Shown here: positions 15,039 to 23,077 of the stretch, piece by piece
Numbering within the stretch: position 1 is the stretch's first letter
Layout of the letters: each line of letters begins with the position of its first letter
Source of the DNA: Thermaceae bacterium
Lineage (GTDB): Bacteria > Deinococcota > Deinococci > Deinococcales > Marinithermaceae
Length of the DNA: 25,152 nucleotides
Assembly: GCA_026985615.1 (NCBI GenBank)
Contig: JALSQD010000081.1
Coordinates: 1-25,152, forward strand
Reading direction: 5' to 3'
Translations under genes and position numbers: made by a program
The notes under the pieces: model-generated
What the model was told of the DNA's origin: nothing
The model's database searches: none
Seen by the model: the letters and a program-made list of their open reading frames with translations, nothing else

Positions 15039-16874
15039 GAACCGCGTATGAAACACCTCGCCTTTGCCCGCTACGCCTGGGGGCTCTTGCTCTACATCCT
15101 GGGCGTCATCGTTTGGGGCGCCTACGTGCGCGCCACCGGCTCCGGGGACGGTTGCGGTCAGTCCTGGCCCACGTGTAACGGTGCGCTGATCCCCGAACCC
15201 GAACAGCTCAAGACGGTCATCGAGTTCTCCCACCGCCTCACCAGCGGCCTAGCCCTGATCGGGGTCATCGTCCTCTACTACTGGGGGCGGCGCATCTTTC
15301 CCAAGGACCATCCGGCCTACTTCGGGGTGACGGCGGCGCTGTGGGTGATGCTTACGGAAACCGTGGCCGGCGGCGGGCTCGTGCTCTACGAGCTGGTGGC
15401 CTACAACGACTCGGTGGCCCGCGTGGTGGTGATGGCCATCCACCTGCTCATCACGCTCACCCTCATCGCCACCATGGCGCTCGCGGCCTACTGGGCCTCG
15501 GGCGGGGCCCCGCTGCGGCTCAAGAACCAGGGCGCTGTCGGCTGGGCGCTGGGCATCGCCGTGCTGGCCTTCTTCACCCTCGCCGCCAGCGGCGCGGTGA
15601 CCGCGCTGGCCGACACCCTCTTCCGCGCACCCAGCTTCTGGGAAGGCGTGAAGATGGACCTCTCCCCCACCGCCCACTTCCTCATCAAGCTGAGGGTCTG
15701 GCACCCGATCATCGCCATCTCGGTGGGCATCTACATTCTGTTGATGGTGGGGCTGGTCAACCGCCTGCGCCCCCACCCCACGGTGCAGCGCTATGGCACG
15801 GCCCTGGTCCTGCTCTTTGGCACGCAGATCGTGGTGGGGCTTTGGAACATGCTCTCCAACACCCCCGAATCGCTGCAGATGCTGCACATCTTCACCGCCG
15901 ACGTGGTGTGGATCAGCTTCGTGCTCTACGCGGCGGCGGCCCTGAGCCGCGACGTGCAGCCCACCGAGCTGGGCGAGGAGCACCTACCCTCACCCCACGA
16001 GAGCAGCAGCCGGGCCTCGGTGCGCGACTACTTCGCCCTCACCAAGCCGCGCATCATCAGCCTGCTGCTCTTCACCGCCCTGGCCGGGCTCTTCATCGCC
16101 GCCGGCGGCTGGCCCGGCTGGAAGCTCTTCTGGGTGGTGTTCCTGGGCGGCTACGCCTTCGCAGGCGCGGCCAACGCCATCAACATGGTCATCGACCGCG
16201 ACATCGACGCGCGCATGGAGCGCACCCGCGGCCGCCCCACGGTGCAAAACCGCATCGCCTCGGCCGACGCGCTCAAGTTCGCCTTCGTGCTCGCGGCCTT
16301 CGCCTTCGTGCTGCTGTGGCTGGGGGCAAACCCGCTCGCGGCCACCCTCGGGCTCGCGGGGCTCATGCACTACGTGCTCATCTACACGATCTTCCTCAAG
16401 CGCCGCAGCTGGAACAACATCGTCATCGGTGGGGCCGCCGGCGCCTTTCCCCCGCTGGTGGGCTGGGCCGCGGCCACCGGCGAGCTCAACCTGCTGGCGT
16501 GGTACCTCTTCGCCATCGTCTTCTTCTGGACGCCGGTGCACTTCTGGGCGCTGGCGCTTTTGATCAAGGACGACTACGCCCGCGTGGGCGTGCCCATGCT
16601 GCCCGTGGTCCACGGCGACCGGGTAACGGTTCTCCAGATCGCGCTCTACGCGGTGCTCACCGCGGTGATCTCGATCATGCCGCTCACGCTGGGACAGGTG
16701 GGCTGGATCTACGCCCTCTCCGCCGCCCTGCTCAACCTGGTGCTGCTGGGTCACAGCTTGATGCTCTACCTGGAGCCGCAGAGGCCCCGGGCGCGGCGGC
16801 TCTTCTTCTACTCGATGTCCTACCTGGCGCTGCTCTTCCTGGCCATGGCCGTGGACCGCAGTGTACATTTTTAG
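15030..16874 (+). CDS. ctaA/ctaB: Heme A synthase-heme O synthase fusion (CtaA-CtaB)
   Basis: One 614-residue membrane protein joins two enzymes of heme A biosynthesis. Residues 1-305 are CtaA (heme O to heme A): eight membrane spans, the periplasmic Cys pair C42/C49, E65 with H68 in EFSHR, and further haem-ligand histidines near 138, 225 and 286. Residues 331-614 are CtaB (protoheme IX farnesyltransferase, heme B to heme O), with LTKPR, the prenyl-diphosphate-binding NxxxD block NAINMVIDRDIDARMERTRGRP, and the second DDYARVGVPMLP. A hydrophilic linker (about 306-330) connects them. Such fusions are known in Thermus. The start at 15030 has AAAGGA seven bases ahead; ATG 15048 is an alternative without a site. 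The end overlaps the next gene, so heme A supply and oxidase subunits are made together. Confidence 0.94.
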   Translation: MGVEPRMKHLAFARYAWGLLLYILGVIVWGAYVRATGSGDGCGQSWPTCNGALIPEPEQLKTVIEFSHRLTSGLALIGVIVLYYWGRRIFPKDHPAYFGVTAALWVMLTETVAGGGLVLYELVAYNDSVARVVVMAIHLLITLTLIATMALAAYWASGGAPLRLKNQGAVGWALGIAVLAFFTLAASGAVTALADTLFRAPSFWEGVKMDLSPTAHFLIKLRVWHPIIAISVGIYILLMVGLVNRLRPHPTVQRYGTALVLLFGTQIVVGLWNMLSNTPESLQMLHIFTADVVWISFVLYAAAALSRDVQPTELGEEHLPSPHESSSRASVRDYFALTKPRIISLLLFTALAGLFIAAGGWPGWKLFWVVFLGGYAFAGAANAINMVIDRDIDARMERTRGRPTVQNRIASADALKFAFVLAAFAFVLLWLGANPLAATLGLAGLMHYVLIYTIFLKRRSWNNIVIGGAAGAFPPLVGWAAATGELNLLAWYLFAIVFFWTPVHFWALALLIKDDYARVGVPMLPVVHGDRVTVLQIALYAVLTAVISIMPLTLGQVGWIYALSAALLNLVLLGHSLMLYLEPQRPRARRLFFYSMSYLALLFLAMAVDRSVHF

Positions 16875-17871
16875 CGTGCGCGCACGACCCCGCCTTCTCG
16901 CCCTCCTCCTTCCCGCATTCGCGGCCCTGGGCCACGCCCACCAGGCCACCACCTTCAGCGACGATCCCACCGGTACCGAGAGCGGCCGCCTGCTGCTCTG
17001 GGTTTCGGTCTTCGCGGCGGTGGCGGCGACCATCATCGTGGGCGCACTGATCTACGGCAAGCGGCGGACACGCGGCAGCCGCGACGCGCTCGAGGCGGTC
17101 TGGATCGCCGTACCCGTGATCCTGATCGCGGTGGTGGGCATCCTGGGTGCCCAGAGCCTGGTCCAGCTCTTCTCGGCGGGCGCCAAGCCGGCCTTCGGCG
17201 TCCAGCTCACCGCCAGCCGCTACTGGTGGGACTTCGATTACTTTGGCACGCCCGTGCGCGTCTCCAACGAGCTGGTGCTCCCCGTGGGGACCGCGGTGGA
17301 GCTGCGCTTTACCGCCACCGACGCCTTTCACGCCCCCAACGTGCCCGAGGTGGGGCTCAAGGCCTCGGCCATGCCCGGCCAGAACACCCGGGCGGTGATC
17401 CGCTTCAAGCGCATCGGCAACTACCCCGGTTTCTGCGCCGAGCAGTGCGGGCCCGCAGCCAAGCAACACCGCTTCCGCGTGATCGTCGTGGACGCGGACA
17501 CCTTCGACCGCTTCCTGCAGGCGGCCACCAACTTCACGCCGCCCGAGCCCGTCACTCCCGCCGAGCACGCAGGCCAGACCCTCTTCATGGAGCAATGCGC
17601 AGCCTGCCACACCGTGCGCGGCACAACGGCTCGGGGCACGCAGGGACCCGACCTCACCCTCCTCGCCAACCGCACCACCCTGGGCGCGGCCAGCCTCCCC
17701 AACACGCCGCAAAACCTGCGCACCTGGATCCGCTCTGCGCCCGACCTCAAGCCCGGCGTGACCATGCCCGCCTTTCCCAATTTGAACGACGACGAGCTGG
17801 ACGCCCTGGTGGCCTACCTGGACACCCTGGGCCTGCCCGAGTTCGACTTCTCCACCATCCCGCACAAGTAA
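16861..17871 (+). CDS. Cytochrome c oxidase subunit II-cytochrome c fusion, variant CuA site
   Basis: A 336-residue homolog of caa3 subunit II: signal peptide (about 6-26), two membrane helices (about 42-65, 79-104), a periplasmic cupredoxin domain (113-212) and a C-terminal class I cytochrome c with CAACH (246-250) and axial Met near M302. The cupredoxin keeps H157 (in DAFHAPNVP) and both CuA cysteines (C192, C196) with E194. The canonical His four residues after the second Cys is Ala (A200), and the Met three further is His (H203). The CuA centre is therefore altered or absent, while the cytochrome looks intact. GTG 16861 overlaps ctaAB by 14 bases; GTG 16876, in frame and right after the ctaAB stop, is an equally good start with a cleaner signal peptide. 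It is a paralog of the next gene. Confidence 0.85.
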   Translation: MYIFSVRARPRLLALLLPAFAALGHAHQATTFSDDPTGTESGRLLLWVSVFAAVAATIIVGALIYGKRRTRGSRDALEAVWIAVPVILIAVVGILGAQSLVQLFSAGAKPAFGVQLTASRYWWDFDYFGTPVRVSNELVLPVGTAVELRFTATDAFHAPNVPEVGLKASAMPGQNTRAVIRFKRIGNYPGFCAEQCGPAAKQHRFRVIVVDADTFDRFLQAATNFTPPEPVTPAEHAGQTLFMEQCAACHTVRGTTARGTQGPDLTLLANRTTLGAASLPNTPQNLRTWIRSAPDLKPGVTMPAFPNLNDDELDALVAYLDTLGLPEFDFSTIPHK

Positions 17872-17883
17872 CCACGCCCTGAG

Positions 17884-17911
17884 CCCGAATACCCCTTCGC
17901 GGTATGGCGGG
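17884..17911 (+). other. Stem-loop between the two subunit II genes
   Basis: CCCG and ATACC (17884-17893) pair with GGTAT and CGGG (17901-17911) around CCTTCGC, with small internal bulges. It lies in the 117-base gap between the two subunit II genes, without a T-run. Nearer the second gene an imperfect dyad, CCTTTAA and TTTAAAAGG, touches the ribosome site. It may be a weak terminator or attenuator that lets the second gene be expressed separately; no strong promoter is evident in the gap. Confidence 0.45.
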
Positions 17912-17988
17912 AACGTGAGCTATGCGTTAATCTGTTACTTAGTTTTCTGAGGGCATATGTCCCTTTAACGTTTAAAAGGAGAAGGAAG

Positions 17989-19011
17989 ATGCCGCGAATT
18001 CTATGGAGCGTAGGGGCCACCGTCCTCGCGATCCCCGCCCTGGCCCACAACGTGACGATCCTGAGCGACGCCCCCGTCAACCAGGAAATCGCCGGTCTGC
18101 TCGTGTGGGTGCTGGTCTTCTCGGTCATCATCTTTGGCGTGGTGGCCGGCGCCCTGGCCTACACGGTATGGAAGTTCCGCGCCCGACCGGGCGACGACGA
18201 GCTGCCGCCGCAGGTCCACGGCAACGACCGCATGGAGATCGTCTGGACCTTGATTCCGCTCCTCATCGTGATGGTCCTCTTCGTGCTGACGGCGCAGACG
18301 CTCGTAAAGCTCAAGCGGCCCGTGGCCGGCGCCATGGTCGTCGAGGCCAAGGGGTGGCAGTTCTGGTGGGACTTTCAGTATCCCGACGAGGGGCTGCGCA
18401 CGGCCAGCGAGCTGGTGATTCCGGTGGGCCAGACGGTCGAGGTACGCATCACCTCGGGCGACGTGATCCACTCCTTCTGGCCGCCGAGCCTCACAGGCAA
18501 GGCCGACGCCATTCCCGGCGAGGTCAACCGCCTGCAGTTTTTGGCGACCAAACCGGGCAACTACTACGGCTACTGCGCCGAGCTATGCGGCGACTCGCAC
18601 GCGAACATGCGCTTCCGCATTCTGGCGCTCGAGCGCCAGGACTACGACCGCTTCGTGGAGGCCTACCAGGCCTACACCGCCCCCGAGCCCATCAGCCCAC
18701 TGGAGGCGCAGGGCAAGGAGCTCTTCGGCGCCCAATGCGCCGCCTGCCACACCGTCAAGGGCACGACCGCCCGCGGCGTGATCGGGCCCGACCTCTCGCT
18801 CTTCGGCCTGCGCACCACCCTGGGCTCGGGCGTCTGGGAGAACACCCCGGAAAATCTGAAGCGCTGGATCCGCGACTCCGCCGCGATGAAGCCCGGGTCG
18901 AAGATGCCGACCTTCCCGCAGCTCTCGGACGACGACCTGGAAGCCCTGACCGCCTACCTGTACTCGCTCAAGCTGGACGGATTCGACTTCGCCCAGCTGC
19001 CGCGCTACTAA
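17989..19011 (+). CDS. caaA: caa3-type oxidase subunit II-cytochrome c fusion
   Basis: Electron-entry subunit of the caa3 terminal oxidase, 340 residues. A signal peptide (1-19) precedes two membrane helices (about 36-60, 84-106) and a cupredoxin domain with the complete CuA set: H161 in DVIHSFWPPSL, and C196, E198, C200, H204 and M207 in CAELCGDSHANM. The aromatic WQFWWDF stretch for electron transfer to heme a is present. The fused cytochrome c has CAACH (250-254) and the axial Met near M306 in KPGSKMP. The ATG follows AAGGAGAAGG. It is 13 bases ahead of the subunit I/III gene, so it is the obvious functional partner. Confidence 0.96.
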   Translation: MPRILWSVGATVLAIPALAHNVTILSDAPVNQEIAGLLVWVLVFSVIIFGVVAGALAYTVWKFRARPGDDELPPQVHGNDRMEIVWTLIPLLIVMVLFVLTAQTLVKLKRPVAGAMVVEAKGWQFWWDFQYPDEGLRTASELVIPVGQTVEVRITSGDVIHSFWPPSLTGKADAIPGEVNRLQFLATKPGNYYGYCAELCGDSHANMRFRILALERQDYDRFVEAYQAYTAPEPISPLEAQGKELFGAQCAACHTVKGTTARGVIGPDLSLFGLRTTLGSGVWENTPENLKRWIRDSAAMKPGSKMPTFPQLSDDDLEALTAYLYSLKLDGFDFAQLPRY

Positions 19012-19023
19012 AGGAGGAACCGT

Positions 19024-21405
19024 ATGGCCCTGCCCACCACCGCAAGCGCCCCCCGGCCGCGCGCCTCGCTGGGCGCGGTCCTCTGGGACCTGCTCACCAC
19101 CGTCGATCACAAGAAGATCGGCTTGATGTACGCCTTCGTGGCCTTCCTCTCGTTCGCGATTTCGGGCGTGCTCGCCCTGCTCTTCCGCATCCAGCTGTGG
19201 CACCCCGACAACCAGTTCCTCACCGGCAGCGCCTTCAACCAGATGATCACGGTGCACGGCGCGATGATGCTCTTTTTCTTCATCATCCAGGCCGGGCTCA
19301 CCGGCTTCGGCAACTACATCGTCCCGCTCATGCTGGGCGAGCGCGACGTGGCGCTGCCGCGGGTGAACGCCTTCTCGTTCTGGGCCTTCTTCTTTGCGGT
19401 CGTGCTCGTGACCGTGTCCATCTTCTTCGGCAACGTGCCGCAGGCGGGCTGGACCTTTTACTACCCGCTCTCGACCTCGCTGGGCTCAGCCTTCTACATG
19501 TCGGCCATCCTGCTCCTCGGCGTCTCCTCACTGCTCGGTAACGCCAACTTCGTGGCCACGATCTACAACCTGCGCGCCAAGGGGATGACCCTGTGGAAGA
19601 TGCCCATGTACGTCTGGAGCATCTTCGCCGCCAGCCTGCTCAACCTCTTCACCCTGGCGGGACTCACCGCGGCCACGATGGTGACCCTGCTCGACATCAA
19701 GCTGGGACTCACCCTCTTCGACCCCGCCCTGAACGGCGACCCGGTGCTCTTCCAGCAGTTCTTCTGGTTCTACTCGCACCCCACGGTCTACGTGATGCTG
19801 CTGCCTTACCTGGGCATCCTGGCCGAGATCGCCTCGACCTTCGCCCGCAAGCCGCTCTTCGGCTACAAGGCCATGGTCTACGCCCAGATGGGCATCGTGC
19901 TGCTCGGCATGCTGGTGTGGGCGCACCACATGTTCACCGTGGGGCAGTCAGCCATCTTCCAGATCGCCTTCGCCTTTACCACCGCGCTCATCGCGGTGCC
20001 TACGGGGGTAAAGATCTTCAACCTGCTGGGCACGCTCTGGGGCGGGAAACTGGTGATGAAAACGCCGCTCTACTGGGTGCTGGGCTTCATCTTCAACTTC
20101 TTGATCGGCGGCATCACCGGGGTGATGCTCTCGATGGTGCCCTTTGACTACCACGCCCAGGACTCCTACTTCGTGGTGGCCCACTTCCACAACGTGCTCA
20201 TGGCGGGCTCGGGCTTCGGCGCTTTCGCCGGACTCTACTACTGGTGGCCCAAGTTCACCGGGCGGATGTTCGACGACCGCCTGGGCAAGCTGCACTTCTG
20301 GCTCTTCTTGGTGGGCTACCTGCTCGTCTTCATACCGCAGTACTTCATGGGCTTCCTGGGCATGCCACGGCGTTACTACACCTACCCGGCCGACGTGAAC
20401 GGGCTCATCCACCTGAATCAGGTCTCGACCATCGGGGCGGTGGTGCTCACCATCGGCGGGCTCGTCTGGCTCTGGACTATGTACAAGAGCCTGAGGAGCG
20501 GCCCCAAAGCGCCAGCCAATCCCTGGGGCGGATGGACGCTCGAGTGGGCCACGAGCTCACCCCCGCCGCCGCACAACTTCGACGTGAAGTTCCCCGAGCG
20601 CTTCGACTCCGAGCGCCCGCTCTACGACTGGGAACGTCAGGGCCTGAAGCCCGAGCCCGTGGACCCGAAGACGATCCACCTGCCCAACCCCTCGTTCTGG
20701 CCCGTCTTCACGGCCACGGCTCTCTTCGTGCTCTTCTTCGGGCTCGCGGCTTTCGACTGGCCCAACGCCTGGATCTGGGTAGGCAGCCTGCTCACCCTCG
20801 CGGGGCTGGTGGGCTGGGCGCTCGAGCCCGAGTACAGCCACCCCGTCGAGCACCACACGGTCACGGGCAAGGGGCAGGCCTGGATGGGCATGGCCTGGTT
20901 CATCACCTCTGAGATCGGCCTCTTCGCGATCCTGATCGCCGGCTACCTCTACCTTCGCCTCGACGGAAGGGCCCTGCCGCCAGACGAACGCCCGGAGCTG
21001 TGGCTCGCCCTCGTCAACACCTTCTTCCTGGTGGCGTCCAGCTTCGTGGTGCACGCCGCCCACCACGACCTCAAGGAAGGCCAGGCGAGCCCCTTCAAGC
21101 TGGGGCTGCTGGCCACGATCGTGCTGGGGGTCGTCTTCCTGGGCGTCCAGACCTACGAGTTCGTGACCGCCTACGGCCACGTGCCCTGGACCGAGAACCT
21201 GTGGATGGCGGCCTTCTTCGTGATCGTGGGGTTGCACGGGCTGCACGTGATCATCGGCGCCAGCGGGCTGGCGCTGGCCTACCTGCAAGCACTCTTCGGC
21301 AAGCTCGACCGCAAACAGCACGGCACCCTGGAAGCCGCGAGCATGTACTGGCACCTGGTGGACGCGGTGTGGCTCTTCATCGTGGTCCTCTTCTATGTCT
21401 GGTGA
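19024..21405 (+). CDS. caaB: caa3-type oxidase subunit I/III fusion
   Basis: Catalytic core of the terminal oxidase: reduces O2 to water and pumps protons. A single 793-residue chain fuses subunit I (about 1-560) with subunit III (about 600-793), as in Thermus caa3. In subunit I, H78 (ITVHGAMM) is a heme a ligand; H252 and Y256 in SHPTVY form the CuB His-Tyr pair; H301 and H302 (WAHHMF) bind CuB; and H387 and H389 (AHFHNVLMAG) bind hemes a3 and a. Y250-S251 before H252, with Thr where a Glu occurs in A1 enzymes, marks the A2 type. Subunit III has MAWFITSEIGLFAIL, the VHAAHHDL loop and ends YWHLVDAVWLFIVVLFYVW. The start follows AAAGGAGGAACC. Confidence 0.97.
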   Translation: MALPTTASAPRPRASLGAVLWDLLTTVDHKKIGLMYAFVAFLSFAISGVLALLFRIQLWHPDNQFLTGSAFNQMITVHGAMMLFFFIIQAGLTGFGNYIVPLMLGERDVALPRVNAFSFWAFFFAVVLVTVSIFFGNVPQAGWTFYYPLSTSLGSAFYMSAILLLGVSSLLGNANFVATIYNLRAKGMTLWKMPMYVWSIFAASLLNLFTLAGLTAATMVTLLDIKLGLTLFDPALNGDPVLFQQFFWFYSHPTVYVMLLPYLGILAEIASTFARKPLFGYKAMVYAQMGIVLLGMLVWAHHMFTVGQSAIFQIAFAFTTALIAVPTGVKIFNLLGTLWGGKLVMKTPLYWVLGFIFNFLIGGITGVMLSMVPFDYHAQDSYFVVAHFHNVLMAGSGFGAFAGLYYWWPKFTGRMFDDRLGKLHFWLFLVGYLLVFIPQYFMGFLGMPRRYYTYPADVNGLIHLNQVSTIGAVVLTIGGLVWLWTMYKSLRSGPKAPANPWGGWTLEWATSSPPPPHNFDVKFPERFDSERPLYDWERQGLKPEPVDPKTIHLPNPSFWPVFTATALFVLFFGLAAFDWPNAWIWVGSLLTLAGLVGWALEPEYSHPVEHHTVTGKGQAWMGMAWFITSEIGLFAILIAGYLYLRLDGRALPPDERPELWLALVNTFFLVASSFVVHAAHHDLKEGQASPFKLGLLATIVLGVVFLGVQTYEFVTAYGHVPWTENLWMAAFFVIVGLHGLHVIIGASGLALAYLQALFGKLDRKQHGTLEAASMYWHLVDAVWLFIVVLFYVW

Positions 21406-21425
21406 GCCGCCCGGCGCAGGAGGCG

Positions 21426-21431
21426 TAAACT
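21426..21431 (+). promoter_or_regulatory. -10-like box ahead of the ICMT-like gene
   Basis: TAAACT is followed by GAGGGC and the GTG start (21438). The six-base spacing suggests a leaderless transcript, though GAGG could also serve as a ribosome site too close to the start codon. No -35 box is seen. Confidence 0.45.
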
Positions 21432-21437
21432 GAGGGC

Positions 21438-21998
21438 GTGATCTCCAACTCGGTGCGCGTCCTAATCTGGCTGATTTTCCTCGTGGGCGGCCTCATGGTC
21501 GGTGTCACGCTCGACCTGACCCTCTGGCCCAAGCTCTGGCGCAGCCTCCCCTGGCACGTGGTGAGCGCCCTGCTCGGGCTCGGGCTCTTGCGGCTGGTGG
21601 TGCAGATCAGTCGCGTGACCGGCCGCTGGCTTGCCCGCTGCGGGCGGCAGGGCAACCTCCCCCGAATGCAGACGAACCGGCTGGTGGCCTCCGGCCCCTA
21701 CGCCTGCATGCGCCACCCCATGCACCTGGGGCTCATGCTCTTCCCGCTGGCGGTGGCACTCCTGGTGGGGTCGGCGGCCTTTGCACTAATCGTGGCGCCC
21801 ATCGAGGCGCTGCTCATCGTGGCGATGGTCTTTTTGTTCGAAGAGCGCGAGGCGCGGCAGAAGTTTGGCGCCGAGTACGCCGCCTACGCCAGCCGCGTGC
21901 CGGCTTTCAACCTCTCGCCCGAGTGCCTGCGCCGCCTGCTCGTCGAACCGCCCGAGAACCCCGACTGCACCCGCGACTTCATTCGGGCGGACACCTGA
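21438..21998 (+). CDS. Isoprenylcysteine carboxyl methyltransferase-like membrane protein
   Basis: A 186-residue membrane protein with about four helices. Its C-terminal half carries the ICMT/phospholipid-methyltransferase-like signature: TNRLVASGPYACMRHPMHLGLMLFPL (about 79-104), with the RHP motif that binds S-adenosylmethionine, and the later EEREARQKFGAEYAAYASRVPAF. Bacterial members methylate various lipids or small molecules, or have unknown roles; a prenylated protein substrate is not expected. The C-terminal tail (about 160-186) has two cysteines. GTG is the only start fitting the conserved N-terminus. It lies 32 bases past the oxidase gene, and a link to heme or quinone metabolism is only positional. 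Confidence 0.82.
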   Translation: MISNSVRVLIWLIFLVGGLMVGVTLDLTLWPKLWRSLPWHVVSALLGLGLLRLVVQISRVTGRWLARCGRQGNLPRMQTNRLVASGPYACMRHPMHLGLMLFPLAVALLVGSAAFALIVAPIEALLIVAMVFLFEEREARQKFGAEYAAYASRVPAFNLSPECLRRLLVEPPENPDCTRDFIRADT

Positions 21999-22024
21999 CC
22001 GCCTGGTCAGTCACCGGGTATACT
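21995..22024 (+). promoter_or_regulatory. Promoter of the aldo/keto reductase gene
   Basis: CTGACC (21995-22000) and TATACT (22019-22024) are 18 bases apart, with four and five consensus matches. A leader of about 14 bases with GGGGAGG before ATG 22045 follows, a conventional arrangement. The -35 overlaps the stop of the methyltransferase-like gene. Confidence 0.6.
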
Positions 22025-22044
22025 GCAAGCTGGGGAGGAAACGG

Positions 22045-23007
22045 ATGAACTACCGCAAACTCGGACAGTATGGCATCAGGGTATCGGAGATCTCGCTGGG
22101 CGCCTGGGTCACTTACGGCAACCAGGTCAAGGATCTCGAGACCATCAAGGAAATCACCAAGCTGGCCTACGATGCCGGGGTCAACTTCTTCGACAATGCC
22201 GACGTCTACGCCATGGGCGCGGCCGAGGAGCTGATGGGCCAGGTGCTTAAGGACTACCCGCGCCACACCCTGGTGATGAGCTCCAAGGTCTTCTGGCCCA
22301 CCTCGGAAGACGCCAACGGGCGCGGCCTCGGGCGCAAGCACGTGCACGAGTCCATCGACCGCAGCCTGAAGCGATTGCAGACCGACTACCTGGACCTCTA
22401 CTTCGCCCACCGCTACGACCCCGAGACACCCATGGAGGAGATCGTGACGGCGTTTTCCGACCTGGTGGAGGCGGGCAAGATCCTCTACTGGGGCACCAGC
22501 GAGTGGCCGGCGGCGCGCATCGCCGAGGCGGTAACCTTTGCGCGCGCCAACGGGCTGGCCGCACCGGTAGTGGAGCAGCCACAGTACTCGCTCGTCTACC
22601 GCGACCGGGTGGAGAAGGAGATCCTCCCTGAGGCCGAGCGCTTCGGCATGGGTCTGGTGGTCTGGAGCCCGCTGGGGCAGGGCGTGCTCACCGGTAAGTA
22701 CGACGAGGGCCTGCCCGAGGGCTCGCGCCTGGCGCAGTACGAGCAGTTCCGCGAGCGGCTGCTCACCGAGGAAAACCGCGAGCGGGTGAAGAAGCTGAAG
22801 GCCGTGGCCGATGAGCTGGGCGTGACCCGCACCCAGCTGGCGCTGGCCTGGGTGCTGCGGCAGGGGCAGGTCTCGAGCGCCATCACCGGCGCCCGCACCC
22901 CCGAGCAACTGCAAGAAAGCCTGGGCGCGGTCGAGGTGGAGCTGACCCCGGAGATCACCCGAAAGATCGACGCCATCTTCCCTCCGGGTCCGGATTGCTA
23001 CGCCTAG
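22045..23007 (+). CDS. Aldo/keto reductase, Kv-beta/YghZ-like
   Basis: NADPH-dependent oxidoreductase of the aldo/keto reductase superfamily, 320 residues, soluble TIM barrel. The catalytic tetrad is visible: D50 (in NFFDNADVYAMG), Y55, K81 (in MSSKVFW) and H122 (in LYFAHRYD). The subfamily block LGRKHVHESIDRSLKRLQ and the C-terminal SSAITGARTPEQLQESL, which holds the NADPH phosphate region, place it with the potassium-channel beta subunit and YghZ group, which reduce aldehydes such as methylglyoxal. The physiological substrate is unknown. It has its own promoter and ribosome site (GGGGAGG), so it is monocistronic. The end DCYA is a typical family tail. Confidence 0.95.
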   Translation: MNYRKLGQYGIRVSEISLGAWVTYGNQVKDLETIKEITKLAYDAGVNFFDNADVYAMGAAEELMGQVLKDYPRHTLVMSSKVFWPTSEDANGRGLGRKHVHESIDRSLKRLQTDYLDLYFAHRYDPETPMEEIVTAFSDLVEAGKILYWGTSEWPAARIAEAVTFARANGLAAPVVEQPQYSLVYRDRVEKEILPEAERFGMGLVVWSPLGQGVLTGKYDEGLPEGSRLAQYEQFRERLLTEENRERVKKLKAVADELGVTRTQLALAWVLRQGQVSSAITGARTPEQLQESLGAVEVELTPEITRKIDAIFPPGPDCYA

Positions 23008-23013
23008 CCGATC

Positions 23014-23077
23014 TTTACAGCTGTGGAGTTTTGAGCGCATATTGACAAAAAGCGCCCAGAAATACCACAGATGTAAA
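23014..23077. repeat. Spaced 13-bp inverted repeat after the aldo/keto reductase
   Basis: TTTACAGCTGTGG (23014-23026) and CCACAGATGTAAA (23065-23077) are inverted copies with one mismatch, 38 bases apart. The AT-rich interior contains TTGACA (23042-23047) but no matching -10 box on the plus strand. It could be a long stem-loop at the 3' end of the reductase mRNA, a pair of operator sites, or the ends of a tiny element. Confidence 0.55.

Noticed and set aside
14969..15178. Short frame beginning in the ctaAB leader as a possible leader peptide
   Set aside because: It runs deep into ctaAB in another frame, its ATG overlaps the possible -10 box, and it has no ribosome site.
15341..17050. Plus-strand open frame of 569 codons inside ctaAB in another frame
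   Set aside because: Arg/Pro/His/Gly-rich translation typical of an out-of-frame reading; the ctaAB frame has all catalytic residues.
23042..23047. TTGACA as the -35 of a promoter for the orphan fragment
   Set aside because: No -10-like hexamer occurs 16-18 bases downstream.
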